Below are positions 22,511 through 30,466 of a stretch of DNA of 45,352 nt, piece by piece. The position numbers were made by a program, and so were the translations under genes. The stretch's first letter is position 1. Each line of letters begins with the position of its first letter. The DNA comes from DATLGB01 sp038258425 (GTDB lineage: Bacteria > Actinomycetota > Thermoleophilia > Solirubrobacterales > Solirubrobacteraceae), in contig JBBSPV010000031.1 in NCBI GenBank assembly GCA_038258425.1, positions 1 to 45,352 on the forward strand. The letters run 5' to 3'. The notes below the pieces were generated by a model. The model saw only the letters and a list, made by a program, of their open reading frames with translations. It did not search any database and was not told where the DNA came from.

Positions 22511-23936
22511 CCCGGCGGCGGCCCAGGACCCGACGACCGGCCCGCACCCTCCGAGGCACGGTCGAGCGGTAGCGAGCGATCTCGAAGTCGGCGATCCGGC
22601 GCCTCCCCGCCAGTCGGAAGGCGGATCCGGCAGGCAGCCGCAGGGCCGGCCGTGGGGCGACGTCGCAGTCGGCGCCCCACCAGGTGGCACCGGGGCACAC
22701 CACGGCACCTGGGACACGACGCACGACGTCGATGCGTCGCGTGCGCAGCCCGCCCGGCGACACCCACCACAGCCGCGGCACGTACCAGTTCAGTGGCCTG
22801 GCCCAGGTCCGGCTGCCCTCGATCCGCACGACGAGGGGGGCGCCGTCGGCGCGGAGCACGGCGGCGATCCGGTTCCACGGCGGTCGCCGGGCCGACGGGT
22901 CGTCTTGCAAGCGCACCACCGCGGCGACGGACAGAGCGATCAGCACGAGCAGCGGGGCGGCGCCGGCTCGGTGACCGGTGACGGCGATGCCGGCCACCAG
23001 GGCGAGCGGCACCAGGGCCGCGATCAGGTTGCGGGTGTTGAGGTAGTCCACACCGGCCACGGCGGCCAGCAGCGGCAGGCCGAGTGCAGCGGCGGCAACG
23101 CTGGCCGCCGTGAGCGCCCCGGGCCGGCCCGGAGTGGTGGCGCTCAGCAGCAGGCTGCCCGCGACAACCGCCGCCAGGGCCGCGATGAGCACCGCGACAG
23201 TCGAGGCCGGAGGCGTGAAGCCGAGCAGGAACTGGCGCGCAACCTGCTCGAGTCGGAACGGCAGCGGCCGCTGCAAGAACCAATAGCGACGCACGCTCTG
23301 CCTCGAGGCCAGGCCCGCGAGGAGACCGGCCACGACGACGGGCGGGACGCAGGCGAGACTGCGCATGAGCCGGCCCGGCTGTCGGACCGCGATCAGCAGC
23401 GCCGCCTCGCCGGCGACGACGAAGGCGGCGAAGTAGTGCGTGCAGAGCGCCGCGCAGCAGACGAGCGACCACAGCGCCAGGCGCCGACTGGTCGGGCGTG
23501 ACGTCGCGCGGGCGAACGTCAACACGCTGAGCGCCGCGAGCAGCTCCAGCAGCGCGTAGCTGCGGGCCTCCTGGGCGTACCAGATCGACAGCGGGCTGAC
23601 GGCGACAAGCGCCGCCGCCGCCAGACCGGCGCGGCGGGAGGCGAGCTCGCGCCCGGCGGCGTAGGCCGCGGGCACGGTCAGGGTCCCGGCCAGCGCCGAC
23701 AGTGAGCGCAGCCCGAGGGCGCTCTCCCCGGTCACCCGCACCCAGCCCCAGGCGACGACGTAGTACAACGGCGGCGTCGACTCGCTCGCGGGCAGCTTCG
23801 CCAGCAGCCGGGCCAAGGGCCCGTGCAGCAGCCCCGCGGTCACCGCCTCGTCGTACCACAGCCCCTGCCGCCCGAGTCCCCACCAGCGCAGCCCGCCCGC
23901 CGCGACGACCAGCACGCTGAGCAGGAGGCGCGACAC
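22488..23936 (-). CDS. Multi-pass glycosyltransferase (GT39/ArnT-like, GT-C fold)
   Basis: A 482-aa membrane protein with about ten or more hydrophobic segments. The first external loop carries GRQGLWYDEAVTAG, the Asp-Glu signature of polyprenyl-phosphate-dependent GT-C enzymes; LSIWYAQEARSYAL is also typical of this mannosyltransferase-like family. A soluble C-terminal domain of about 120 aa follows. GTG 23936 is taken as the start because the first membrane helix begins there; the frame is open to 24017 into cdsA. Such enzymes move a sugar from a polyprenyl phosphate carrier to an external acceptor, so uppS upstream could supply the carrier lipid. Confidence 0.8.
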   Translation of the reverse strand: MSRLLLSVLVVAAGGLRWWGLGRQGLWYDEAVTAGLLHGPLARLLAKLPASESTPPLYYVVAWGWVRVTGESALGLRSLSALAGTLTVPAAYAAGRELASRRAGLAAAALVAVSPLSIWYAQEARSYALLELLAALSVLTFARATSRPTSRRLALWSLVCCAALCTHYFAAFVVAGEAALLIAVRQPGRLMRSLACVPPVVVAGLLAGLASRQSVRRYWFLQRPLPFRLEQVARQFLLGFTPPASTVAVLIAALAAVVAGSLLLSATTPGRPGALTAASVAAAALGLPLLAAVAGVDYLNTRNLIAALVPLALVAGIAVTGHRAGAAPLLVLIALSVAAVVRLQDDPSARRPPWNRIAAVLRADGAPLVVRIEGSRTWARPLNWYVPRLWWVSPGGLRTRRIDVVRRVPGAVVCPGATWWGADCDVAPRPALRLPAGSAFRLAGRRRIADFEIARYRSTVPRRVRAGRRVLGRRRVIVRSPP

Positions 23937-23981
23937 TCCCGCAGCCTGCCTCCGGCGGGTGAGCGATGGGTGAGCCGCCTG

Positions 23982-23987
23982 TAGGTT
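23982..23987 (+). promoter_or_regulatory. -10-like box for cdsA
   Basis: TAGGTT lies 8 nt before ATG 23996. It gives cdsA its own leaderless promoter, which is needed because its usual upstream partner uppS is 12 kb away. Confidence 0.5.
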
Positions 23988-23995
23988 CTGCCCCC

Positions 23996-24856
23996 ATGGC
24001 CCGCCGCGCTCCAGCACCCGCGCGCCGATCCCGTTCGCGCCCGGCCGGTCGGGACGGTTCGACGTCCGACCTCGTCGCCCGCGTGCTCGTGGCCGTCCCG
24101 GCCGGCGTCGCCGCGATCGCGGTGATCGTCATCGGGGGGCCGCTGTGGGCCGTGGTGGCGCTCCTGCTCGGCGGCGCCGCACTCGGCGAGCTGTGGGGCA
24201 TGTACGAACGCGTCGCGCCCGTCCGGCTCGCCGGCTTCCTCGTGCTCGCGGGCTTCGTCCTCGCCGCCTACCTCGGCGGCCCCGACCAGGTGCTGCTCGT
24301 CACCGTCGCGCTCTTCCCGCTGACCTTCGGGCTCGCGCTGGCCACGGGCCGCGACCGCCCGACGGTCACCGCGCGGATGTCGCTGACGGCCTTCGGGACG
24401 CTGTGGATCGGCCTCGCCGTGGCCCACGCCGTCCTGCTGCGCGAGCTGCCGCACGGCGGCGGGGTGCTCATCGACGTCCTCGTCGGCACCTTCCTCGGCG
24501 ATGCCGGCGCCTACTTCGGGGGGCGGGCGTTCGGCCGCCGACCACTCGCGCCGGCCATCTCGCCGAACAAGTCCGTCGAGGGGCTGCTGATCGGCATGGC
24601 CGTCGCGGTGTTCGCCACCTGGGCCGCCGGCCTCTACCAGGACTGGCTCAACCACGGCCAGGCACTGCTGCTCGGCGTGACCGTGGCGGTCATGGCGCCG
24701 CTCGGCGACCTCTTCGAGTCCCAGGTCAAGCGGGACGCGAACACCAAGGACGCCGGGCGGCTGTTCGGCGTCCACGGCGGTGCCCTGGACCGGCTGGACG
24801 CGGCGCTGTTCGCGATCGTCGCCGGCTACTGGGTGTGGCGGGCGATGCTCGCATGA
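23996..24856 (+). CDS. cdsA: Phosphatidate cytidylyltransferase
   Basis: A 286-aa membrane protein with about eight hydrophobic segments. The family signature is complete near the C-terminus: SQVKRDANTKDAGRLFG followed by HGGALDRLDA. It makes CDP-diacylglycerol from phosphatidate and CTP, the precursor used by the pgsA-like enzyme at 41.5 kb. A basic, Pro/Ala-rich tail of ~35 aa precedes the first helix. ATG 23996 is set by the nearby -10-like box. Its stop overlaps the next gene (ATGA). Confidence 0.94.
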   Translation: MARRAPAPARRSRSRPAGRDGSTSDLVARVLVAVPAGVAAIAVIVIGGPLWAVVALLLGGAALGELWGMYERVAPVRLAGFLVLAGFVLAAYLGGPDQVLLVTVALFPLTFGLALATGRDRPTVTARMSLTAFGTLWIGLAVAHAVLLRELPHGGGVLIDVLVGTFLGDAGAYFGGRAFGRRPLAPAISPNKSVEGLLIGMAVAVFATWAAGLYQDWLNHGQALLLGVTVAVMAPLGDLFESQVKRDANTKDAGRLFGVHGGALDRLDAALFAIVAGYWVWRAMLA

Positions 24857-25335
24857 GCGCGAAGCAGGACCCCGGCGGCGAGCCGCGCACGGACGAGGCC
24901 AGGCGCGACCGCCAGATGATCGAGCTGCTCAACGAGCTGCGCGTGGCCATCCCGGGCGTGCAGATCCTCTTCGGCTTCCTGCTCACGGTGCCGTTCTCCA
25001 ACGGCTTCCAGCAGGCGACGGGCTTCCAGAAGAACTGCCTGCTCGTGACGCTCGCCCTCACCGCGCTGTCGACCGCATGCATGATCGCCCCGTCGGCGGC
25101 CCACCGGCTGCGCTTCCACGAGGGCGACCGCCCGTGGCTCATCGAGTCCGCCAGCGGGCTGCTGATCGCCGGCCTCGCCTTCCTCGCCTTCGCCATCACG
25201 AGCGCCTTCGTGCTCGTGACGGACTTCCTCTTCGGGGGCGCGACCGTGTGGGTCGCGGCGGTGGCGACCGCCCTCGTCTTCGCCGGGCTGTGGTTCGTGC
25301 GCCCGCTGCTGCGCTCGCGCTCACAGCCGCGCTGA
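24853..25335 (+). CDS. DUF6328-like membrane protein
   Basis: A 160-aa protein with the pattern of the actinobacterial DUF6328 family: ELLNELRVAIPGVQILFGFL followed by LTVPF, then three or four membrane helices (about 35-55, 65-85, 103-125, 130-152). Function unknown. It overlaps cdsA (ATGA) and precedes dxr, so it sits in the phospholipid/isoprenoid cluster and is probably co-translated with cdsA. Family assignment is from recognition of the opening motif. Confidence 0.75.
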   Translation: MSAKQDPGGEPRTDEARRDRQMIELLNELRVAIPGVQILFGFLLTVPFSNGFQQATGFQKNCLLVTLALTALSTACMIAPSAAHRLRFHEGDRPWLIESASGLLIAGLAFLAFAITSAFVLVTDFLFGGATVWVAAVATALVFAGLWFVRPLLRSRSQPR

Positions 25336-25357
25336 TCGGCGCCACAGGGTCCCCGCC

Positions 25358-25363
25358 TAGCAT
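25358..25363 (+). promoter_or_regulatory. -10-like box for dxr
   Basis: TAGCAT lies 9 nt before ATG 25373 in the 37-nt gap after the DUF6328-like gene. It fits a leaderless or near-leaderless dxr-rseP transcript. Confidence 0.45.
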
Positions 25364-25372
25364 GGCCGGGTC

Positions 25373-26530
25373 ATGCGCAGGCTGCTCATCCTCGGCGCCA
25401 CCGGGTCCGTCGGCACCCAGGCGCTCGACGTCGTGGCCCGGGATCCCGGGGCCTTCGAGCTCGTCGGCCTGAGCGCCGGCCAGGGCTGGGAGCCGCTGCT
25501 GGCCCAGGCGCGCGAGCACGGCGTGGACCGCGTCGCGCTCGCCGACCCGGACGCCGCCGCGCGGGCCGCGGAGGCCTGGACGGACGGCGAGGTGCTGTCC
25601 GGAGCAGAGGGCGTGACGCGCCTCGTGGCGGAGTCCGGCGCCGACCTCGTGCTCAACGCCATCGTCGGCTCCGCCGGCCTCGGCCCGACGATCGTCGCGC
25701 TCACCGAGGGCATCGACGTGGCGCTGGCCAACAAGGAGTCGCTCGTCGTGGGCGGCGAGCTCGTGACCGCGCTCGCGGAGGCCACGGGCGCGCAGCTCGT
25801 CCCGGTCGACTCCGAGCACTCCGCGCTGCACCAGCTCATCGGCGGCGAGCCCGTGGGCAGCGTGCAGCGCCTGACGGTCACGGCGTCGGGCGGGCCGTTC
25901 CGGGGCCGGCGCCGGGCCGACCTCGAGCGCGTGACGGTGAGCGACGCGCTCAAGCACCCGACCTGGGCGATGGGCGGCAAGATCACGATCGACTCGGCCA
26001 CGCTGATGAACAAGGGGCTCGAGGTCATCGAGGCCCACCACCTGTTCGGCACCGCCTACGCCGACATCGACGTCCTCGTGCACCCCCAGTCCGTGGTTCA
26101 TGCGCTCGTCGCGCTGATCGACGGCGCGACGCTCGCGCACCTCGGCCATCCCGACATGCGGGTCCCGATCGCCTACGCGCTGCACCATCCGGACCGCATC
26201 GAGCTGCCCGTGCCCCGCCTGGACCTCGCCGAGCTCGGGGCGCTGACCTTCGAGCCGCCCGACCTCGAGACCTTCGCCTGCCTGCGCCTGGCGCTCGAGG
26301 CCGGCGCGGCGGGGGGCACGGGGCCATGCGTGCTCAACGCCGCCAACGAGGTGGCGGTCCACGCCTTCCTCGCGGGCCGGCTCGGCTTCCTCGGCATCGC
26401 CGAGGTCGTCGAGGCGACGCTCGACGCCGTCGGCGCCACGCGCCTGCACGCCTTCGACACGCTCTACGAGGCCGACGCCCAGGCCCGGTCGGTGGCCACC
26501 GGCCTGGTGGCGGAGGCGGTCGCCCCGTGA
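25373..26530 (+). CDS. dxr: 1-deoxy-D-xylulose 5-phosphate reductoisomerase
   Basis: A 385-aa protein. NADPH-binding start LLILGATGSVGTQALDVV; central LANKESLVVGGELV and VPVDSEHSALHQLI; metal and substrate loop GGKITIDSATLMNKGLEVIE; HPQSVVHALV; C-terminal VLNAANEVAVHAFL. It converts DXP to methylerythritol 4-phosphate, the committed step of the non-mevalonate pathway. ispG at 30.5 kb belongs to the same pathway. Stop overlaps rseP (GTGA). Confidence 0.96.
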   Translation: MRRLLILGATGSVGTQALDVVARDPGAFELVGLSAGQGWEPLLAQAREHGVDRVALADPDAAARAAEAWTDGEVLSGAEGVTRLVAESGADLVLNAIVGSAGLGPTIVALTEGIDVALANKESLVVGGELVTALAEATGAQLVPVDSEHSALHQLIGGEPVGSVQRLTVTASGGPFRGRRRADLERVTVSDALKHPTWAMGGKITIDSATLMNKGLEVIEAHHLFGTAYADIDVLVHPQSVVHALVALIDGATLAHLGHPDMRVPIAYALHHPDRIELPVPRLDLAELGALTFEPPDLETFACLRLALEAGAAGGTGPCVLNAANEVAVHAFLAGRLGFLGIAEVVEATLDAVGATRLHAFDTLYEADAQARSVATGLVAEAVAP

Positions 26531-27609
26531 GCTGGGTCCTCGCCGCCCTCGGCTTCATGGCGCTGATCGTGCTCCACGAGCTCGGGCACTTCGCCGCCGC
26601 CAAGGCGGTGGGCATGCGCGTGGAGCGCTTCGCGCTGTTCTTCCCGCCGCTGGTCTGGCGCCGCCGGGGCAAGGGGGAGACGGAGTACGCGATCGGGGCC
26701 ATCCCGCTCGGCGGCTACGTGAAGATCAGCGGCATGAACCCGCACGAGGAGCTGCCGCCCGAGGTCGCGCACCGCGCGTACTTCCGCCAGCCCGTATGGA
26801 AGCGCGTGGTGGTCATCCTCGCCGGGCCGGTGGTCAACATCATCGTCGCCCTGCTCATCCTCACCGGTCTGACGCTCGCCAACGGCAAGCCGGCCGACGG
26901 CGCCCGCGTCGACTCCGTCAGCCGGGGCGCACCCGCCGCCGGGGTGCTGCAGGCCGGGGACGTGATCACGGCGGTCGACGGGCGCACGGGCGACGGCGCC
27001 GCGCTGTCCAAGCGGATCGCGACCCATCGCTGTGCGGGCGAGCCGCGTCCCGGATGTCCGGCGAGGACGCCGGTGTCACTCGTCGTGCAGCGCGACGGCA
27101 AGACGCTGCGGTTCCGCGTCCGGCCGGTCTATGACCCCCAGCCGCGCCCGTCGGCCATGCGCCTCGGCTTCACGCGGACCGACGTCATGGAGCAGGTCGG
27201 CGTCCTGCCCGCCGTCGGCTACGCCGCCGATCGCATGTGGTACGTCACCACGGCCACCGTCTCCACGCTCGCCCAGCTCTTCAAGCCCGAGAAGCGCAAG
27301 GACCTCTCCGGCGTCGTCGGGTCCTACGAGACGGCCCGCCAGGCCGTCGAGCTCGACGCCACCGCCGCGCTGACCATCCTGGCCATCATCTCCCTCTCGC
27401 TCGGGATCATCAACCTCTTCCCGTTCCTGCCGCTCGACGGCGGCCACATCTTCTGGGCGCTCGCGGAGAAGGTCCGCCGCCGCCCGATCTCCTTCGCGGT
27501 GATGGAGCGGGCCGGGTTCGTCGGCTTCGCGCTCGTCATGCTGCTCTTCGCCGTCGGCCTCTCCAACGACATCACCCGGTTGACGGGCGAGGGCTTCAAC
27601 CTGCGCTGA
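26527..27609 (+). CDS. rseP: RseP-type site-2 metalloprotease
   Basis: A 360-aa intramembrane protease. Zinc motif HELGH in the first helix (about 18-22), GAIPLGGYVKISGM, a PDZ domain (about 115-200, GAPAAGVLQAGDVITAVDG) and the second zinc ligand region NLFPFLPLDGGHIF. It cleaves membrane proteins such as anti-sigma factors or leftover signal peptides after a first cut. An unusual Cys pair lies within the PDZ insert (HRCAGEPRPGCPA). GTG start overlaps the dxr stop. Confidence 0.95.
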   Translation: MSWVLAALGFMALIVLHELGHFAAAKAVGMRVERFALFFPPLVWRRRGKGETEYAIGAIPLGGYVKISGMNPHEELPPEVAHRAYFRQPVWKRVVVILAGPVVNIIVALLILTGLTLANGKPADGARVDSVSRGAPAAGVLQAGDVITAVDGRTGDGAALSKRIATHRCAGEPRPGCPARTPVSLVVQRDGKTLRFRVRPVYDPQPRPSAMRLGFTRTDVMEQVGVLPAVGYAADRMWYVTTATVSTLAQLFKPEKRKDLSGVVGSYETARQAVELDATAALTILAIISLSLGIINLFPFLPLDGGHIFWALAEKVRRRPISFAVMERAGFVGFALVMLLFAVGLSNDITRLTGEGFNLR

Positions 27610-27620
27610 AGGTGGTCCGG

Positions 27621-27626
27621 TACGGT
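27621..27626 (+). promoter_or_regulatory. -10-like box for the acyl-CoA ligase gene
   Basis: TACGGT stands 36 nt before ATG 27663. The implied leader of about 30 nt holds purine-rich GAGGGAG and AGGAG just before the ATG, so this is a leadered gene with Shine-Dalgarno, in contrast to its leaderless neighbours. Confidence 0.45.
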
Positions 27627-27662
27627 CCCGGCTCGTCCGCAGTCCGAGAGGGAGCGCAGGAG

Positions 27663-29459
27663 ATGTCAGTCACCGAGCCCGCCACGCAGCCGCGAGCCGT
27701 CGACGCCGGGACCATGTCGGAGGCATTCCGGCGCACGGTGGCCGCCTACGGCGACGCCGTCGCCGTCCGGACCAAGGACGACGAGATATGCCTGACCTGG
27801 TCGGGGCTGCGCGACCGGGTCGACGCCCTCGCCGGCGGGCTCGCCGGGCTCGGCGTGCGCAAGGCCGACACCGTGGCCCTCATGCTCGGCAACCGGCCGG
27901 AGTTCCACGTCGCCGATCTGGCGGTCATGACCCTCGGCGCGACGCCCTTCTCGCTGTACCAGACGCTGTCCCCCGAGCAGGTCCACCACGTGATCGCCGA
28001 CGCGGGGGCGAAGGTCGCGATCGTCGAGGCGCAGTTCGTCAGCGTCCTGCGGGCCGCGCAGCAGCTCGGGCTGCCCGAGCTGAAGATGCTCGTCGTGCTC
28101 GAGGGCGCCCAGGGCGACGGAACGGTCGCCTGGGACGCGGTCGAGGGCGCCGATCCCGCGTTCGACCCGGAACCGCACTGGCGCGACCAGTCTCCGGACG
28201 ACCTGCTGACGCTCATCTACACCTCGGGCACGACCGGGCCGCCCAAGGGCGTACAGCTCACCCACCGCAACCTGCTGGCGGGCTCGCGGGCCACGCAGGC
28301 CATCATCGAGTTCCCGCCGGGCGACACGCGCGTGATCTCCTGGCTGCCCGCGGCGCACATCGCGGAGCGGGCCGCCCACCACTACATGCCGATCGTCTTC
28401 GCCATGACGGTGACCACGTGCCCGAACCCACGCGACGTCGTCGCCTACCTCTCGGCGGTGCGCCCGACGTGGTTCTTCGCCGTGCCGCGCATCTGGGAGA
28501 AGCTGCGCGCCGGCATGCTCGCCGGCGTCTTCCCCGAGGGCTCGGACGGGCGCCGCCGTCTCGACGCGGCGGTCCGCCGCGTCGAGCTCGAGCAGGCCGG
28601 CGAGCCCGTGCCCGAGGCCGTGGCCGCCGAGGCGGCGGCGGGCGAGGAGCAGTTCGCGCAGGTGCGCCAGATGCTCGGCCTCGACCAGGTGCTCGCGGTC
28701 AACGCCGGCGCGGCGCCGACTCCGCGCGACGTCATCCTCTTCTTCCACGCGGTCGGCATCCCGCTGGCGGAGCTGTGGGGCATGTCGGAGACCTGTGGCG
28801 CCGGGACCGTGAACCCGAACGACCGGATCAAGATCGGCACCGTCGGACCCCCGGTCGAGGGCGCCGAGCTGCGCCTGGCCGACGATGGCGAGGTGCTCAT
28901 GCGCTCCGACGTGGTCATGGGCCGCGGCTACCGCAACCTGCCCGACCAGACCGCGGAGGCGCTCGACGCCGACGGCTGGCTGCACACGGGCGACATCGGC
29001 CGCCTCGACGAGGACGGCTACCTCACGATCGTCGACCGCAAGAAGGAGATCATCATCAACGCGGCCGGCAAGAACATGTCGCCCGCGAACATCGAGGCGA
29101 CGATCAAGTCCGCCTCGCCGCTGATCGGCAACGCGTGCTGCATCGGCGACGCACGGCCGTACAACACGGCGCTGATCGTGCTCGACGCCGACCTCGCCCC
29201 GGCCTGGGCCGCCCAGCACGGCATCGAGGACACGTCGCTGGCGGCGCTGGCCGCCGACGCACAGGTGCGCGCCGCCGTCCAGCAGGCCGTCGACGCCGGC
29301 AACGCGAAGCTCGCCCGCGTGGAGCAGATCAAGACCTTCACCGTCGTGCCGGGCGACTGGGTGCCCGGTGGGGAGGAGCTGACCCCGACGATGAAGCTCA
29401 AGCGCCGGCCGATCGGCGCGAAGTACGTGCAGGAGATCGAGGCGATGTACGGCGGCTGA
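27663..29459 (+). CDS. Long-chain acyl-CoA synthetase (AMP-binding family)
   Basis: A 598-aa adenylate-forming enzyme. Motifs in order: P-loop IYTSGTTGPPKGVQLTH (about 184-200), A5 ELWGMSETCGAGT, A7/A8 WLHTGDIGRLDEDGYLTIVD then RKKEIIINAAGKNMSP, and the C-terminal catalytic lysine region LTPTMKLKRR. This is the FadD15-like bacterial long-chain group. It activates a fatty acid to acyl-CoA via acyl-AMP. ATG 27663 with AGGAG is chosen although the frame is open from 27237. It is not an obvious part of the isoprenoid cluster; it may feed phospholipid synthesis or beta-oxidation. Confidence 0.9.
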   Translation: MSVTEPATQPRAVDAGTMSEAFRRTVAAYGDAVAVRTKDDEICLTWSGLRDRVDALAGGLAGLGVRKADTVALMLGNRPEFHVADLAVMTLGATPFSLYQTLSPEQVHHVIADAGAKVAIVEAQFVSVLRAAQQLGLPELKMLVVLEGAQGDGTVAWDAVEGADPAFDPEPHWRDQSPDDLLTLIYTSGTTGPPKGVQLTHRNLLAGSRATQAIIEFPPGDTRVISWLPAAHIAERAAHHYMPIVFAMTVTTCPNPRDVVAYLSAVRPTWFFAVPRIWEKLRAGMLAGVFPEGSDGRRRLDAAVRRVELEQAGEPVPEAVAAEAAAGEEQFAQVRQMLGLDQVLAVNAGAAPTPRDVILFFHAVGIPLAELWGMSETCGAGTVNPNDRIKIGTVGPPVEGAELRLADDGEVLMRSDVVMGRGYRNLPDQTAEALDADGWLHTGDIGRLDEDGYLTIVDRKKEIIINAAGKNMSPANIEATIKSASPLIGNACCIGDARPYNTALIVLDADLAPAWAAQHGIEDTSLAALAADAQVRAAVQQAVDAGNAKLARVEQIKTFTVVPGDWVPGGEELTPTMKLKRRPIGAKYVQEIEAMYGG

Positions 29460-29465
29460 GCCGTC

Positions 29466-29484
29466 GCGCAACGCTTGCGTGCGC
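29466..29484. terminator. Hairpin after the acyl-CoA ligase gene
   Basis: GCGCAACG and CGTGCGC pair around a CTTG tetraloop with one bulged A, starting 7 nt after the stop codon. It ends 10 nt before the next -10-like box. No T-tract; a weak terminator candidate. Confidence 0.35.
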
Positions 29485-29494
29485 AACCTTCCGG

Positions 29495-29500
29495 GTAGAG
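29495..29500 (+). promoter_or_regulatory. Weak -10-like box for the DsbA-fold gene
   Basis: TAGAGC lies 8 nt before ATG 29509. It lacks the final T of the usual box, so support is weaker, but its placement matches the other leaderless starts. Confidence 0.3.
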
Positions 29501-29508
29501 CGTCATCC

Positions 29509-30390
29509 ATGGCCTTCGTCACCGTCACGCACTTCGGTGATCCCGGCTGCCCCTGGGGCTACTCGGCGAACCCGGCCCTGACCGCGCTGCAGTGGCGCTA
29601 CGGCGACCAGCTCGCCTGGCGGCACGTGATGATCGGCCTCACGGAGCGCGGCGACCAGTACGTCGCGCGGGGCTACACGCCGCTGCGCGCGGCGCTCGGT
29701 CACGCCCGCTTCCGCCGCTTCGGCATGCCGTTCTCGCCCGACGTCAAGGACCACGTGGCCGGCACGGCGCCGTCGTGCCGCGCCGTCGTGGCCGTGCGGC
29801 TGCAGGCCCCGGAGCGCGAGCTCGCCGCCTTCCGGGCGCTGCAGTGGCTGCAGTTCTGCTCCCCGGGCCAGCTCGACGTCGAGGAGGATCTGCGCGCCGC
29901 GCTCGAGGCCGTGCCCGGGGTCGACGCCGCCGCGGCGATCGACGCGCTCTGGTCGGCGGCGGTGACGGAGGCCTACGAGGCCGACCGGGCGGCGGCCCGG
30001 ACCGCCGCCGGGACGCCGGCCGAGGCGCAGGGCAAGTCCTTCGACTCCGACGGCGCCGAGCGCTTCACCGCGCCCTCGCTCGTCTTCGAGGGCCCGGACG
30101 GGCGGTCGCTGACCGCGGGCGGCTTCCAGTCGCTGGTCGCCTACGACGTCTGCGTGGCCAACCTGGACCCGACGCTCGCGCGCCGCGCGGCGCCGGAGGA
30201 CCTCGCGGAGTTGCTCGCCGCCTTCCCGGATGGCCTCGCGACCGCCGAGGTCGCCGAGGTCGGCGCCCGGGGCGCCGCGTCCGAGACCGATCGCGACGCC
30301 ACGGAGGCGAGCCTGCTCGAGCTCGTCGCCGGCGGGCGCGCGCGCCGCGAGCCGCTCGGCGATGACGCGCGCTGGCTGGCCGGTCCGTGA
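29509..30390 (+). CDS. DsbA/FrnE-like thioredoxin-fold protein
   Basis: A 293-aa protein. The N-terminal strand ends in DPGCPWGYS, a DsbA/HCCA-isomerase-type active-site loop with a single Cys (Cys14, no CxxC). A helical insertion (about 60-170) and a returning thioredoxin half (FTAPSLVFEGPDG with the cis-Pro region) follow. Relatives include FrnE-type oxidoreductases and 2-hydroxychromene-2-carboxylate isomerases, which use glutathione or related thiols. The last ~60 residues are extra and may form a small helical domain. ATG 29509 is preferred to the longer frame from 29479. Cytoplasmic; no signal peptide. Exact activity unknown. Confidence 0.75.
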   Translation: MAFVTVTHFGDPGCPWGYSANPALTALQWRYGDQLAWRHVMIGLTERGDQYVARGYTPLRAALGHARFRRFGMPFSPDVKDHVAGTAPSCRAVVAVRLQAPERELAAFRALQWLQFCSPGQLDVEEDLRAALEAVPGVDAAAAIDALWSAAVTEAYEADRAAARTAAGTPAEAQGKSFDSDGAERFTAPSLVFEGPDGRSLTAGGFQSLVAYDVCVANLDPTLARRAAPEDLAELLAAFPDGLATAEVAEVGARGAASETDRDATEASLLELVAGGRARREPLGDDARWLAGP

Positions 30391-30466
30391 CCGCACTTCC
30401 GGCCGCCCGGGCGACCGCACATGCGGTCACCCCGCCGCCCGGCGCGGGGCCTATCCTCAGAGGTGC
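30387..30466 (+). promoter_or_regulatory. ispG promoter with a palindromic candidate operator
   Basis: TATCCT (30452-30457) lies 9 nt before ATG 30467. Upstream is a perfect palindrome, GACCGCA-CA-TGCGGTC (30413-30428), placed just before where the -35 region would fall. A further half-site GTGACCGCA occurs at 30387-30395 over the end of the previous gene. Three copies of one half-site suggest a dimeric DNA-binding regulator; which one is unknown. Confidence 0.5.

Noticed and set aside
21874..24201. 775-aa minus-strand open frame over two glycosyltransferases and cdsA
   Set aside because: It crosses genes of both strands, lacks domain features and is out of frame with the GT-C gene.
27666..29528. 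620-aa minus-strand open frame opposite the acyl-CoA ligase
   Set aside because: Antisense shadow of a gene with complete adenylate-forming motifs.
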